Notes: generated by a model from the sequence alone, not told the origin. 64,000 nucleotides of DNA from Bin5 sp009843665 (GCA_965220285.1 OZ244818.1:4774001-4838000), one strand, 5' to 3'. Counted from the stretch's first letter, positions 36,860 through 45,494 are shown. Made by a program: numbers and translations.

Positions 36860-37035
36860 GGAGGGACATGTTTTGGCGGAAATGTGGCGGGAATATGGCG
36901 GAAATGGCGGAAATGGCGGAAATGGCGGAAAAGACGGGATATAAAGTACGAGAGATGTATGAGTTCTGAAATGGCGGGACGTGTTATGGCGGGAATATGG
37001 CGGAAATGGCGGAAATGGCGGAAAAGACGGGCAAA
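36860..37035 (+). repeat. Minisatellite of 9-base units inside a larger direct repeat
   Basis: The unit ATGGCGGAA is repeated about four times near 36894-36931 and about three times near 36996-37025. Both clusters lie in longer direct repeats that begin C-T-G-A-A-A-T-G-G and end G-A-A-A-A-G-A-C-G-G-G. Read in one frame it gives Met-Ala-Glu repeats, but there is no start context or homology, so a coding role is unlikely. Confidence 0.8.
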
Positions 37036-37469
37036 AGCGGGCGAATTTTTTTGTGGTTCTTGTTGTCGTTATGCTTTTGCATTAGTTTTTCCGTTTCTGC
37101 CGTCAGTTCGTGATTCCGGCAAGTTCCCTACGATGCTCATCCACTACTCCAGCTGACGACAGACTCATGCCGGATAGCCGGTGGTGGGAGGGCATGGTGT
37201 CGTGTCTGGACCATTAGGGTCGGGTTGAGTCGGGTCAGGCCGGGCAGTTATCCTCGTTTTGGACTTTTGCGCTTGACTTCGAGCACAGTTCCTCGCTGTC
37301 ATCGTTAGGTTATGGGCAGATGGACAAAGGGCAGTTACCAGTCTTGGGAAGATCCCTCCTCGCTTTCAGATCCCCTGCCAGCGAGAGTCGTGGCTTGATG
37401 TCAGTACGCTCTCAGTAGTGCCTATTCGCATTATGGTAAGCTCGGCAGGAAGTGAGTTGCTTGGATAAG

Positions 37470-37560
37470 CACTTGTCCCCCTGCCTGCCCGCAAACCGTG
37501 CGTGCGGCTTTCACCGCCCACAGCTATCCAGTTCTTCTTGGTAGGTTTCCCACTCTGACC
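37470..37560 (-). other. Group II intron-like stem, probable intron remnant
   Basis: On the minus strand the sequence GTGGGCGGTGAAAGCCGCAC forms a stem with a TGAAAG loop and is followed by G-C-A-C-G-G-T-T, a layout typical of a conserved stem in bacterial group II introns. The surrounding 300 bases also look like structured RNA. No reverse transcriptase frame follows, so at most a fragment is left. I could not confirm domain V. Confidence 0.3.
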
Positions 37561-37988
37561 TATCACCTACGGCTTTGAGAATCGACTACCTTTCCTGATG
37601 GTCATGGCTTTTGCCCGATGGAGACCAGGATTCAAGCAGTATAGCTTTAGTCTCAGGTAGCAGGTCTTGCGGGAGCAGTTTCAGTGTAGTTCATTCGCCC
37701 TTCCGCTTTACTTCGCTGCTTAATGGCCATTCCTTTCGCGCAAGGCCATTGAAGTTGACCTACGTGATTACCCGCTTCACGTGCCCACTTTGTGAGCAAG
37801 ATACTGTGCCTTTAGACGGCGCACGCACAGAGCTATTATATCACTGTTTTTGATGCAAGTGCCCTGCTTCGCAACCCAATTCAGATGCATTGCCCCGTCA
37901 GAATCCTGTGAAACCCGTGAGACCTTTGCATATCACGCGCGTGAACTCTACCGACCCTCACTCGATTTGAGTTCCCTGTTGCCGCTGA

Positions 37989-38127
37989 AAGATTCCGGGA
38001 TGCGTCCCGGATATGGGGTGGAAGAGGGCAGGCACAAGGCCTGCCCCAACAGGGATTTGAAGATTCCGGGATGCGTCCCGGATACGGGGTGGGAGAGGGC
38101 AGGCACAAGGCCTGCCCCTACAGGACC
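37989..38127 (+). repeat. Two tandem units of a palindromic repeat (REP-like)
   Basis: Two units of about 70 bases each, starting at about 37990 and 38060, each hold CCGGGATGCGTCCCGG (six-base stem, TGCG loop) and GGGCAGGCACAAGGCCTGCCC (eight-base stem). A degraded third follows at about 38160. Palindromic layout suggests REP/BIME-like repeats. Confidence 0.85.
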
Positions 38128-38159
38128 GGTGTGGGGATGCCGGAGGCGGCGCGGGGACG

Positions 38160-38354
38160 GCGGGAGGGCAGGTACAAGGCCTTCACCTAAGGGGAATTGA
38201 TGGGACTGGTGGGAGTGGTCTGGCGGAACCCTGTCGATTGGGCACATGTTAGCAATGTCGACACCAGGTCGGTGAGAGATGTTGTAGGAGAGGGGGCGTT
38301 GCGGGGGCGGAGCCCCCGCACAAGGGAGGGCCGAATAGGCCCGACCGCCCAAAT
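38160..38354 (+). repeat. Dispersed element, copy 1, upstream of malic enzyme gene
   Basis: About 195 bases shared with 45006-45199. The last 74 bases (38281-38354) are identical in both copies by eye and include a GCGGGGG/CCCCCGC hairpin with a CGGAG loop and a GGGCC/GGCCC hairpin with a GAATA loop. The preceding 120 bases are diverged. It ends 103 bases before the malic enzyme ATG. Confidence 0.85.
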
Positions 38355-38457
38355 GCAGAGGTCGGAGGACAGAGAAGGCGCTTCATGTGTGCGAATCCAA
38401 CTCACATCGCATACAATGAAGGGAGCCTGTCTGAAACAGAACACGCGGAGAAGCCCT

Positions 38458-40728
38458 ATGACGCTGACAAAACAGGATGCACTTGACTATCATGCCAATG
38501 GCCGGCCCGGGAAGCTGAAGATTACGCCGACCAAGCCGATGGAGACCCAGCTAGATCTTTCCCTGGCCTACTCTCCCGGCGTGGCTCATCCGGTGCTGGA
38601 GATCGCGGACAGGCCGGAGGACGCCTTCGATTATACGTCGCGGGGAAACCTGGTCGCGGTAATCAGCAACGGGACGGCGATCCTCGGTCTAGGCAACCGG
38701 GGCGCGCTGGCATCGAAGCCGGTCATGGAGGGGAAGGCCGTGCTTTTCAAACGCTTCGCCGACGTAGATGTATTTGACATCGAGGTGGATACAGAGGATG
38801 CGGCGGAGATGGTGCGTTTCTGCGAGTTGATCGCGCCGACTTTCGGCGGCATCAACCTCGAGGACATAAAGGCGCCGGAGTGTTTTCTGATCGAGCAGAC
38901 CTTGCAAGCGCGGTTGGATATTCCGGTCTTTCACGACGACCAGCACGGTACGGCTATCATCTCCGGTGCGGGGTTGTTGAACGCTTTGGAAATCGCGGGG
39001 AAGCCGCTGGAAGAGGCCCGAATCGTCATCAACGGCGCGGGGGCATCGGCCATCGCATGCGCGGACATCTACGTGGCGTTGGGCGCTGAGAAGAGCAATA
39101 TTGTCATGTGCGACAGCCGCGGGGTCATCTACGAAGGCCGCATGGAAAACATGAACGAGTGGAAAGAGGAGTATGCCAGCGACACGGATGCACGCACCTT
39201 GGGTGAAGCGATGGCCGGCGCCGACGTGTTGATCGGCCTTTCGGTAGCGGGAGCGGTCTCGTCGGATATGGTGCGGTCGATGGCAGAGAATCCGATCGTA
39301 TTTGCAATGGCCAATCCGGACCCGGAGATCCCGTATCCCGATGCCGTTGCCGCGCGCGGAGATACGGTCATCATGGGGACTGGGCGCAGCGACTTTCCCA
39401 ACCAGGTCAACAACGTACTCGGCTTCCCGTTCATTTTCCGCGGTGCGCTTGACGTAAGGGCGAAGGCGATCAACATGGAGATGAAGTTGGCCGCGGCGCG
39501 GGCGCTGGCGGACCTGGCCAAGGAGGACGTGCCGGACAGCGTAATGAAGGCCTACGGTCTGGACGTACTCCAGTTCGGGCCGGAGTATATCATTCCCAAG
39601 CCGCTGGACAGCCGCGTGCTGATGTGGGTGGCGCCGGCGGTGGCGAAAGCGGCGATGGAGACCGGCGCGGCGCGCCGCGATATCGATCTGGACGCCTACC
39701 TGGACGAACTTGCGTTGCGCATAGGCAAAGGTGTGCAGGTCATGCGTACGCAGCAGAGCAAGGCCAGACAAAATCCGAAACGAGTCGTTTTTGGGGAAGG
39801 CGAACACCCGAAGATCGTGCGGGCGGCGTATGCGGTCGAGTCGGAGGGCATTGGCACGCCGGTCCTGCTGGGCAATCCCGAAGTGATTCGGATTCGCTGC
39901 GAGGAGCTGGGGCTGGACTACCGACCTACGGTGATCAACCCAAACCAGGATCCCAAGTATCGGGACTATGCGGCCACCTTTTACCATGAACGCCAGCGCA
40001 AGGGGGTAACGTTGGCCAGGGCAAACGAGCTGATGCGCCAGTCCAACTTCTTCGGGCCGGCGATGGTGCTGAACGGCGACGCTGGCGCCTTCATCTCCGG
40101 ACTGACGTACAACTACCCGGATGTGCTGCGGCCTGCCCTGCAGATCGTGGGGACGGCGCCGGAGCGCGGCGTTCTCAGCGGTGTCTACTTGATGATCGTG
40201 CGCGATCGGATCTACTTCTTCAGCGACGCGACGGTGAACATCGACCCGGATGCCGAAACGCTGGCGGCGATCGCGATCAATGCGGCAGAGGTAGCGAGGC
40301 AGTTCGACGTCGAGCCGAGGGTGGCGATGCTGAGTTTTTCCAATTTCGGCAGCACGCGCCATCCGCAGGTCGATAAGGTGCAGCGGGCGACCGAACTGGT
40401 CAAGGCGCAGGAGCCGGGATTGCAGATCGATGGCGAAATGCAGGCGGACGTGGCGGTGGTGCCGGACCTGATGCGCCGCCACTATCCGTTCAGTGCAATT
40501 GAGGATGCTAATGTGTTGGTATTCCCGGAACTGGCTTCAGCCAATACGGCCTACAAACTGCTGCACCGCTTGGGCGGTGCTGAGGCGATTGGACCGATTC
40601 TGGTGGGGATGGGAAAGCCGATCCATGTGCTGGAAACCGGAGCAGAGGTCGTGGACATCGTCAACGTCGCCATCCTGGCGGTCGTTGATGCCCAGTTCCA
40701 GGAAGATGGGGACCGGAGCGGGAGCTAG
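38458..40728 (+). CDS. maeB: NADP-dependent malic enzyme (MaeB type, with phosphotransacetylase-like domain)
   Basis: 756 residues from ATG 38458 with GGAG seven bases upstream; the frame is open to 38197 through the repeat but that part has no homology. Residues about 1-425 form the malic enzyme: Y-S-P-G-V near 38, F-H-D-D-Q-H-G-T near 160, I-N-G-A-G-A-S-A near 190. Residues about 430-756 are the phosphotransacetylase-like regulatory domain (F-G-E-G-E-H near 445). Converts malate to pyruvate and CO2 with NADPH. The length is that of MaeB. Lies just after dispersed element copy 1. Confidence 0.95.
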   Translation: MTLTKQDALDYHANGRPGKLKITPTKPMETQLDLSLAYSPGVAHPVLEIADRPEDAFDYTSRGNLVAVISNGTAILGLGNRGALASKPVMEGKAVLFKRFADVDVFDIEVDTEDAAEMVRFCELIAPTFGGINLEDIKAPECFLIEQTLQARLDIPVFHDDQHGTAIISGAGLLNALEIAGKPLEEARIVINGAGASAIACADIYVALGAEKSNIVMCDSRGVIYEGRMENMNEWKEEYASDTDARTLGEAMAGADVLIGLSVAGAVSSDMVRSMAENPIVFAMANPDPEIPYPDAVAARGDTVIMGTGRSDFPNQVNNVLGFPFIFRGALDVRAKAINMEMKLAAARALADLAKEDVPDSVMKAYGLDVLQFGPEYIIPKPLDSRVLMWVAPAVAKAAMETGAARRDIDLDAYLDELALRIGKGVQVMRTQQSKARQNPKRVVFGEGEHPKIVRAAYAVESEGIGTPVLLGNPEVIRIRCEELGLDYRPTVINPNQDPKYRDYAATFYHERQRKGVTLARANELMRQSNFFGPAMVLNGDAGAFISGLTYNYPDVLRPALQIVGTAPERGVLSGVYLMIVRDRIYFFSDATVNIDPDAETLAAIAINAAEVARQFDVEPRVAMLSFSNFGSTRHPQVDKVQRATELVKAQEPGLQIDGEMQADVAVVPDLMRRHYPFSAIEDANVLVFPELASANTAYKLLHRLGGAEAIGPILVGMGKPIHVLETGAEVVDIVNVAILAVVDAQFQEDGDRSGS

Positions 40729-40767
40729 AGAGGGTTGCCAATCCGAGATGGTTCCCGCCCCTGGCTC

Positions 40768-41100
40768 TCAGAGATTCCAATCCTTATCGCAATTGGAGAC
40801 TGTATAAATAACATCCTCGGCCGCGGCTTCCACCTGAGGCCACACTTCCTGGTGGATGTCGCGGGCTACCCACTCCTGCCGCAGTGCTTCGCTCTCCCAG
40901 AAAGAGATGACTTCATGTGAAAACGGCGGCCTAACCGCCCCCAAGGCGTCTAGTTCCTCCTGGGAGAAGGGCGTCATCATACTCGCGCCTAAAAAGCCGG
41001 GCTGGTGACGCATTGCCTCCATCCACACGTCCACAATCACTCTTTCCAGTTCGGCGTCGTTTCCGTCTTTGGCGTTAAAATAGACGTCAAGTGAAATCAT
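40768..41100 (-). CDS. Antibiotic biosynthesis monooxygenase (ABM) domain protein
   Basis: 110 residues from ATG 41100, which follows GGAGACAATGGGGA; the frame is open to 41172 but lacks a site. The ABM ferredoxin-like fold fits: beta strand I-S-L-D-V-Y-F, helix D-A-E-L-E-R-V-I-V-D-V-W, and G-F-L-G-A-S-M-M-T. Members include quinone/heme-acting monooxygenases and stand-alone proteins of unknown role. Convergent to the malic enzyme gene, no evident operon. Confidence 0.75.
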   Translation of the reverse strand: MISLDVYFNAKDGNDAELERVIVDVWMEAMRHQPGFLGASMMTPFSQEELDALGAVRPPFSHEVISFWESEALRQEWVARDIHQEVWPQVEAAAEDVIYTVSNCDKDWNL

Positions 41101-41270
41101 TCCCCATTGTCTCCTGGATTTGCCGGGATTCGTGTTGGCTCTACACGTCAAACGTAGCCCAGCGGCTGCCATTCGTCAATTTCATTGACCCACGCGTGTT
41201 GCCAGTCGGTTTGAGAGAAATGTTTGCAGGAAACTGTGTCAGCCTTTTTTTTGCGCTTTTTACTTTCCTG

Positions 41271-42158
41271 TCAGAAGGCGAGTCTACCTGCCACCAGGAC
41301 TCGTATTCGGTAAAGCGAAGTCGTAGCAGTTACGAAGAGGCTTTTCATGTCGTCATCGCCCCAACAGAAGTTTGCGCTACCTTGGGGCGTGAAGATCACG
41401 CCGAGACATGTGGCGTCAGGGTCAAAGACGTGGATGCCGCCTGGTCCTGTCACATATAGATTGCCCCCGCTATCGACCTTCATGCCATCGGGTACGCCGT
41501 CGCGGTCCCCTGTTACCTCGGCCCATACGCGGCCGTTCTCGAGTGTACCCTCGCGGTTGACATCGAAGACGCGAATGTGGGCGCGCATAGTGTCATTGAC
41601 GAATAGCCGCGATTCGTCCAGTGAGAGACAGAGGCCGTTGGGCTGGTCGAAGTCGTCGACGAGCAGCGTCAGATCGCGGCTTTCCGGGTCGAGGCGGTAT
41701 ACACCTTGAAAGGAAAGCTGTTGCTCACGGGGCAGGCCGTAGTACTCCATGCGACCGAAACCTGGGTCCGTGAAGTAAATTGAGCCGTCGCTTCTGACGA
41801 CAATATCGTTGGGGCTGTTGAGCTCTTTGTCACCGTAGTGCGTTGCCAGTACCGTGACTGAGCCATCGCTTTCCGTCCGCGTGACGCGGCTGGTTGCGTG
41901 TTCGCAGGTAACGACCCGGCCTTCGCCGTCGTAGGCATTGCCGTTTGCCATGTTACTGGGCTGCCGCCAGGTCTCGATGCTGCCGTCAGGCCGCCAGCGG
42001 CGCATGATTTTGCCGGGTATGTCGCTGAAGATGAGGTGGTTTTCGAGGTGGTTCCAGATGGGGCCTTCGGTGAATTCGAAGCCGCCGGCGACTTCTTCGA
42101 CGTCGACGTCATCGCCGACGACTGCGCGGAATCTTTCGTCGCGGATTTCTATGTTCAC
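41271..42158 (-). CDS. SMP-30/gluconolactonase family protein (first of two in window)
   Basis: 295 residues from GTG 42158, with GGAGG five bases before it. Six-bladed propeller of the SMP-30 family: E-G-P-I-W near the start, N-G-N-A-Y-D, N-S-P-N-D-I near 115, and Q-P-N-G-L near 175 with D-x-M-K near 240; these hold the divalent metal. Opens aldonolactones or hydrolyses related esters. With the YjhG-type dehydratase and second lactonase it points to sugar acid catabolism. It is on its own here, 54 bases from the TOPRIM gene. Confidence 0.87.
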   Translation of the reverse strand: MNIEIRDERFRAVVGDDVDVEEVAGGFEFTEGPIWNHLENHLIFSDIPGKIMRRWRPDGSIETWRQPSNMANGNAYDGEGRVVTCEHATSRVTRTESDGSVTVLATHYGDKELNSPNDIVVRSDGSIYFTDPGFGRMEYYGLPREQQLSFQGVYRLDPESRDLTLLVDDFDQPNGLCLSLDESRLFVNDTMRAHIRVFDVNREGTLENGRVWAEVTGDRDGVPDGMKVDSGGNLYVTGPGGIHVFDPDATCLGVIFTPQGSANFCWGDDDMKSLFVTATTSLYRIRVLVAGRLAF

Positions 42159-42211
42159 TGTGTCCTCCGAGGGTGCTGTTCGGGAGCAAGACAGGGTAAT
42201 TGTTGCGCAAT

Positions 42212-42793
42212 TCAAACCATGCCATAGTTCCGCATAAAGTATCCGAAAGACGAATTCCTTTTGCGCGCCGTCTCATGGTCGAATACCTTCAGGATTTCCA
42301 ACATGAACTCTATCTTTGCTGTGAATCTGTTTGGCATCAGATTCTGAAAATGTTCCTTTGCAATGTGGTCTGTGCTGCCAACAGGTGACGCTAGTCCTAT
42401 CCTTCTGCATTCTTCGGCACTGAGACCGGCGAGGTACCAACTCTCTATTTCTCTGCAAACTATCAGAAATCGAGCAGAAGAGCGAAATTGGGGTGAACCC
42501 CCTATTCCCGCGGACAGACTCCTGAAACTGTTCTGCAGGCGTTCTTTTCTGTCAGTTACACAGGGAGATTCGTCCAAGTCTGCCACGATGACAAGATCAA
42601 CCGCGCCTTTAGCCTGCATTGCTCTGATACTATTCAGGAAATTGTTTACCTTGGCCTTCTTTTTCTGGCTATATTGCCAAAACTGAACGATATCATATGC
42701 TTTCTCAAACATGGGCCGTGCGACGCTCTCGAAAAACCTCTCATCATCGCCTCCCTCCACGAGAACAAATAACTTTCGATCGTTCAAAGTCAT
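42212..42793 (-). CDS. TOPRIM-like nuclease, partner of the ATPase upstream
   Basis: 193 residues. TOPRIM motifs are E13 (LVEGGDDERF) and D72-x-D74 (IVADLDES), with E115/E117 in V-C-R-E-I-E-S-W-Y-L-A-G after it, the layout of DUF4276/RloB-like or AriB-like small TOPRIM proteins. The ATG overlaps the ATPase stop codon by ATGA, so the two are translationally coupled. Known relatives pair an ABC-type ATPase with a TOPRIM effector in phage defence (PARIS, AbiL, OLD/Gabija-like). Its function here is inferred. Which of these families it belongs to is open. Confidence 0.75.
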   Translation of the reverse strand: MTLNDRKLFVLVEGGDDERFFESVARPMFEKAYDIVQFWQYSQKKKAKVNNFLNSIRAMQAKGAVDLVIVADLDESPCVTDRKERLQNSFRSLSAGIGGSPQFRSSARFLIVCREIESWYLAGLSAEECRRIGLASPVGSTDHIAKEHFQNLMPNRFTAKIEFMLEILKVFDHETARKRNSSFGYFMRNYGMV

Positions 42794-44055
42794 ACACCAA
42801 GGAGATTGTCAACAAAGAGTTCCTCAACACCCAAGTCATTTTCCAGGAAAGTCCTGACAAACTGGCTGTTGGCAGGCTTTACTATTCTGCTGAAGCCGCT
42901 CTTGTCGCGGCTGACCAGTAGCACATTTTCGATGTCAGTGTACCTAACGACTTCCGGATTGTGCGTGGTCAGAAGGATCTGTCTTTTTTCCGATGCTTCC
43001 TTGACTAGTTCCATCAGCCCCGAAATCAATTTAGGGTGCAGATGTCTCTCCGGCTCTTCGAAAATGGCAAACCGTTTCTGCTTTTGGAAAAAGAGTGCGA
43101 CGACTAAAGCAATAATATTGGCCGTTCCGTCAGATATCAGGAATGCTGGCAGTTCATGGCCATCAGCGAAAGATTCCTGCACCTTGATTGAGATAAATCT
43201 GTCAGCCAATTGTTCAATCTTCAAATCTTCGAGATATGGAAGGTTGTACTGGCACAGATTGCGGATGCTCCGCCTAGTAACTTCATCGTTGAGCAGGTTC
43301 TTAAGTACAACGGCCAGGTTACCACCATCGGTCTCCAGTTCTGAGCGCCCGGCGACAGTGATAATCCCTTTTGCTTTTTTCGGATCAAAATCGTAAATGC
43401 CGATTTCCTTGAACCAGTCAACAGAGGTACCTGCAATGAGGAAAAGAATGGGCGTTTCAAACAGCAGAGTTCTCTCCGCGATATGCTCGCCTCCAAGTGA
43501 TGACAGATACTCCATGTTCGGTACCGTGGAGTTGACAATTAGCTTGCCCGAAGAGTTTTCGGCAACTGTCTTGGCATATTCGCTGCTGCCCTTTCGTGAA
43601 GCAGTGAATGACTCATGTTCATGGTACAAAGTCATTTTATCTCGTTCGACAAAATATCCACTTCCACCCCTATGAAACCTCAACGAGAATTCGTAGTCTA
43701 GTAATGCAATCTCTTGAGGCATGCGAATCGAATTGGGGCGAACCGGCTTGGCATCAGATCGTGTGCCTACATCAACGCTCCTGTCCACCATGTGAGATTC
43801 ACCTTGAATCGTAACCTGGAACGAGAGAGGCTCATTTCTGGCTGACCCAAAGTGGCGCAGATACTCCACGCCCCCTTGCAACGAAATGGCGTCTTCCAGT
43901 CCGTGCGTAGCGATGTCGCTAAGAAACTTGAAGGCCTGAACGAAGTTTGATTTTCCCGAGGCATTCGCGCCCACCAGCAGGTTGAAGTCGTTCAGTTCAA
44001 CCGTTTCGTCAGCGAAACTCTTAAAGTTGGTGATTCTGATTTTGGAGATAGTCAT
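42790..44055 (-). CDS. AAA/ABC-type ATPase (RecF/OLD-like), partner of the TOPRIM protein
   Basis: 421 residues, ATG preceded by AGGA. Walker A is G29-A-N-A-S-G-K-S36, the ABC-like signature SDGTANI is at 308-314, Walker B F-A-I-F-E-E-P-E at 329-336, and the H-loop T-T-H at 363-365. A long insertion of about 180 residues lies between 60 and 300. This is an AAA_21/AAA_15 ATPase. It is the first gene of a two-gene unit with the TOPRIM protein, like RloA-RloB and AriA-AriB. Its lack of an attached nuclease fits a separate effector. Confidence 0.88.
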   Translation of the reverse strand: MTISKIRITNFKSFADETVELNDFNLLVGANASGKSNFVQAFKFLSDIATHGLEDAISLQGGVEYLRHFGSARNEPLSFQVTIQGESHMVDRSVDVGTRSDAKPVRPNSIRMPQEIALLDYEFSLRFHRGGSGYFVERDKMTLYHEHESFTASRKGSSEYAKTVAENSSGKLIVNSTVPNMEYLSSLGGEHIAERTLLFETPILFLIAGTSVDWFKEIGIYDFDPKKAKGIITVAGRSELETDGGNLAVVLKNLLNDEVTRRSIRNLCQYNLPYLEDLKIEQLADRFISIKVQESFADGHELPAFLISDGTANIIALVVALFFQKQKRFAIFEEPERHLHPKLISGLMELVKEASEKRQILLTTHNPEVVRYTDIENVLLVSRDKSGFSRIVKPANSQFVRTFLENDLGVEELFVDNLLGV

Positions 44056-44112
44056 AGCGTTTGTCCTGCATTAAGGGACGATTCCTTTGGACGGGAATCA
44101 AGCAAAAGCCAC

Positions 44113-44124
44113 TGCGCTAGCGCA
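44113..44124. promoter_or_regulatory. Perfect 12-base palindrome, candidate operator of ATPase/TOPRIM genes
   Basis: TGCGCTAGCGCA lies 57 bases before the ATPase ATG. Perfect symmetry makes it a candidate binding site for a dimeric repressor. No regulator gene is adjacent except the HicB-like protein, and HicB proteins can be DNA binding. No strong promoter was identified nearby. Confidence 0.3.
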
Positions 44125-44292
44125 AGCATCTCTTTGGTTCAACCAATTGAGCTGAGTATTCGTAAAATGTTTCATTTCCCTGATCAAGATGCGCCTTCGG
44201 GGGGAGTATCCTAAGTGAGTAGCCAGGTTCTAAGAGTCTGTCGGGTCTTGTCTTCGTAGAGTAAAATTCTTGGGCCTTGAGTACTTACGCCT

Positions 44293-44628
44293 CTATGATG
44301 GCGTTTCGTGGTGGCCAGCAACAGAGTGAGTCTCATTTTCGCCCAAATTTGTCTTCGGCAAGAGACTGGAAATCTGAGTGCCTTCTAAAGCGTTTAGGCA
44401 AGCCAGGAAAACTTGCTTTCCAGAGTCAAAAATGGTTGGCCCAGGGCCCAGCCTGGAAGTCTTGGATACACTTGTTTCTCCAAAGTGGCAGCATACATCG
44501 CCCTTCACCATTTCTTCCAGGTCGGCCCCGTCCTGTCCTTGGGTGTAGATACTATACTCGAGCGCCCTGGCATCGTATCCACCTTCGACCGCTTCGGTTA
44601 CTTCAAAGATGACTTCAGTCGCGTTCAT
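44293..44628 (-). CDS. HicB-like antitoxin-type protein without visible HicA
   Basis: 111 residues, ATG 44628 with GGAG eight bases before it. The first 52 residues resemble HicB-fold proteins: N-A-T-E-V-I-F-E-V, G-G-Y-D-A-R-A-L-E-Y-S-I-Y-T-Q-G, D-L-E-E-M-V-K and C-H-F-G-E. After C-H-F-G-E the sequence no longer resembles the family, suggesting a frameshift or fusion to a random tail. No HicA partner is visible downstream. It lies 237 bases upstream of the ATPase/TOPRIM genes on the same strand and could belong to the same small island. Confidence 0.55.
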   Translation of the reverse strand: MNATEVIFEVTEAVEGGYDARALEYSIYTQGQDGADLEEMVKGDVCCHFGETSVSKTSRLGPGPTIFDSGKQVFLACLNALEGTQISSLLPKTNLGENETHSVAGHHETPS

Positions 44629-45005
44629 ATAGAAATCTCCAGTCTCGTATCTGGCCTTGTATTTGAGTCAGAAGAAGAACGCCAGACGATTCCCCTTTAC
44701 ATACCGCGTCTAGCGTCGACCTTTTCCTGCACAATATTCGCCCGACTATACCAAGAAGCAGAACGCCAAATCAGCACGAACTCCGCCTATCCAGTTTCCG
44801 ATGAGTTAGTCGGCACAGTATAACATGTGTTCTGAACGGGACTGCAAACAACAGAATCTGAACGGGTGCATCTTAGACTTGGGGTGGAAACAGTCTGGCT
44901 GGGAATCCATGTCAGCCGAGGCTGGAACTGTTTACCTTTTTTTGGCGAGAGGCAGTGCGGGCGCCAGGCCTGGCCGTACGGTGGAGTCCGTCGGGTGGGG
45001 AGGGT

Positions 45006-45199
45006 GCGAGGGCAGGAACAGGGCCGGCACCTACAGGGACCTGATGGGACTGGCGGGACGTGGTCTGGCTGGACACTTTCGATTGGGCACCCGTCACCAA
45101 TGTCGACACCAGGTCGACTCGGCATGTTGTAGGAGAGGGGGCGTTGCGGGGGCGGAGCCCCCGCACAAGGGAGGGCCGAATAGGCCCGACCGCCCAAAT
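45006..45199 (+). repeat. Dispersed element, copy 2, upstream of E1-beta gene
   Basis: Matches 38160-38354. The identical part is 45126-45199 (74 bases) with the same two hairpins. The preceding 120 bases match with many differences. It ends 295 bases before the E1-beta start. Both copies are in the same orientation relative to the downstream gene. Confidence 0.85.
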
Positions 45200-45398
45200 A
45201 CGAGCAGAGAGTGAAGAGGAGAGAGTTGCTGGTTCCTCTGGCGCAGATCGGAACGCGAACAGGTCCTGGTCAGGGCTCTGCCAGAGGATTGCGAGAGTTC
45301 ATTCCCATTTTGGGATGCTCCCATCTGATCCTGTCCCAATATCAGTCTCATTTCCGGCGCCAGACCAGAGCGGCCTACCCACCATTTGAACCTACCGC

Positions 45399-45428
45399 CG
45401 CGCCAACATGGCGCGCCTATGTTAGAAT
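45399..45428 (+). promoter_or_regulatory. Inverted repeat next to an extended -10 box, upstream of E1-beta gene
   Basis: CGCGCC-AACAT-GGCGCG at 45399-45415 is a perfect six-base inverted repeat, followed by TGT-TAGAAT (45420-45428), an extended -10 type box. There is no good -35 box. The inverted repeat would sit where a -35 region is, so a regulator could act here. The gene starts 67 bases downstream. Confidence 0.4.
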
Positions 45429-45494
45429 ACCTGAAATAGTTCCACATTCAGCCGCGGAAACGACTCCAGAGCAGCGGGCAAGAGAACGACAGTG

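Larger units (their letters stand above)
36328..38457. other. Gene-poor region with repeats and intron-like remnants
   Basis: About 2.1 kb between the peptide operon promoter and the malic enzyme ATG. It holds a 9-base minisatellite (36860-37035), an intron-like stem (37470-37560), tandem palindromic repeats (37989-38127) and a longer mobile-like element (38160-38354). No convincing protein gene was found; the open frames here match repeat translations or lack ribosome sites. Confidence 0.5.
44056..45494. other. Region with a HicB-like gene, an inverted repeat and dispersed element copy 2
   Basis: About 1.4 kb between the ATPase start and the E1-beta gene. It holds a HicB-like frame (44293-44628), a 12-base palindrome (44113-44124), a structured repeat (45006-45199) and a GC-rich inverted repeat (45399-45415). 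Apart from these I see no gene. Confidence 0.45.

Noticed and set aside
36619..36969. A frame ending in Met-Ala-Glu repeats
   Set aside because: The repeat is a direct reading of the 9-base minisatellite; there is no start site, homology or plausible protein.
37366..37566. A 66-codon frame in the intron-like region
   Set aside because: It reads through the conserved stem of a probable intron fragment and is a common misannotation of such RNA, not a gene.
36000..38500. CRISPR array in the repeat-rich region
   Set aside because: The repeats have no regular spacers and the units are palindromic or very short; no cas genes are nearby.
38689..40482. A 597-codon minus-strand open frame
   Set aside because: It lies antisense to the malic enzyme gene, has no ribosome site and no family resemblance; it is a shadow of a GC-rich gene.
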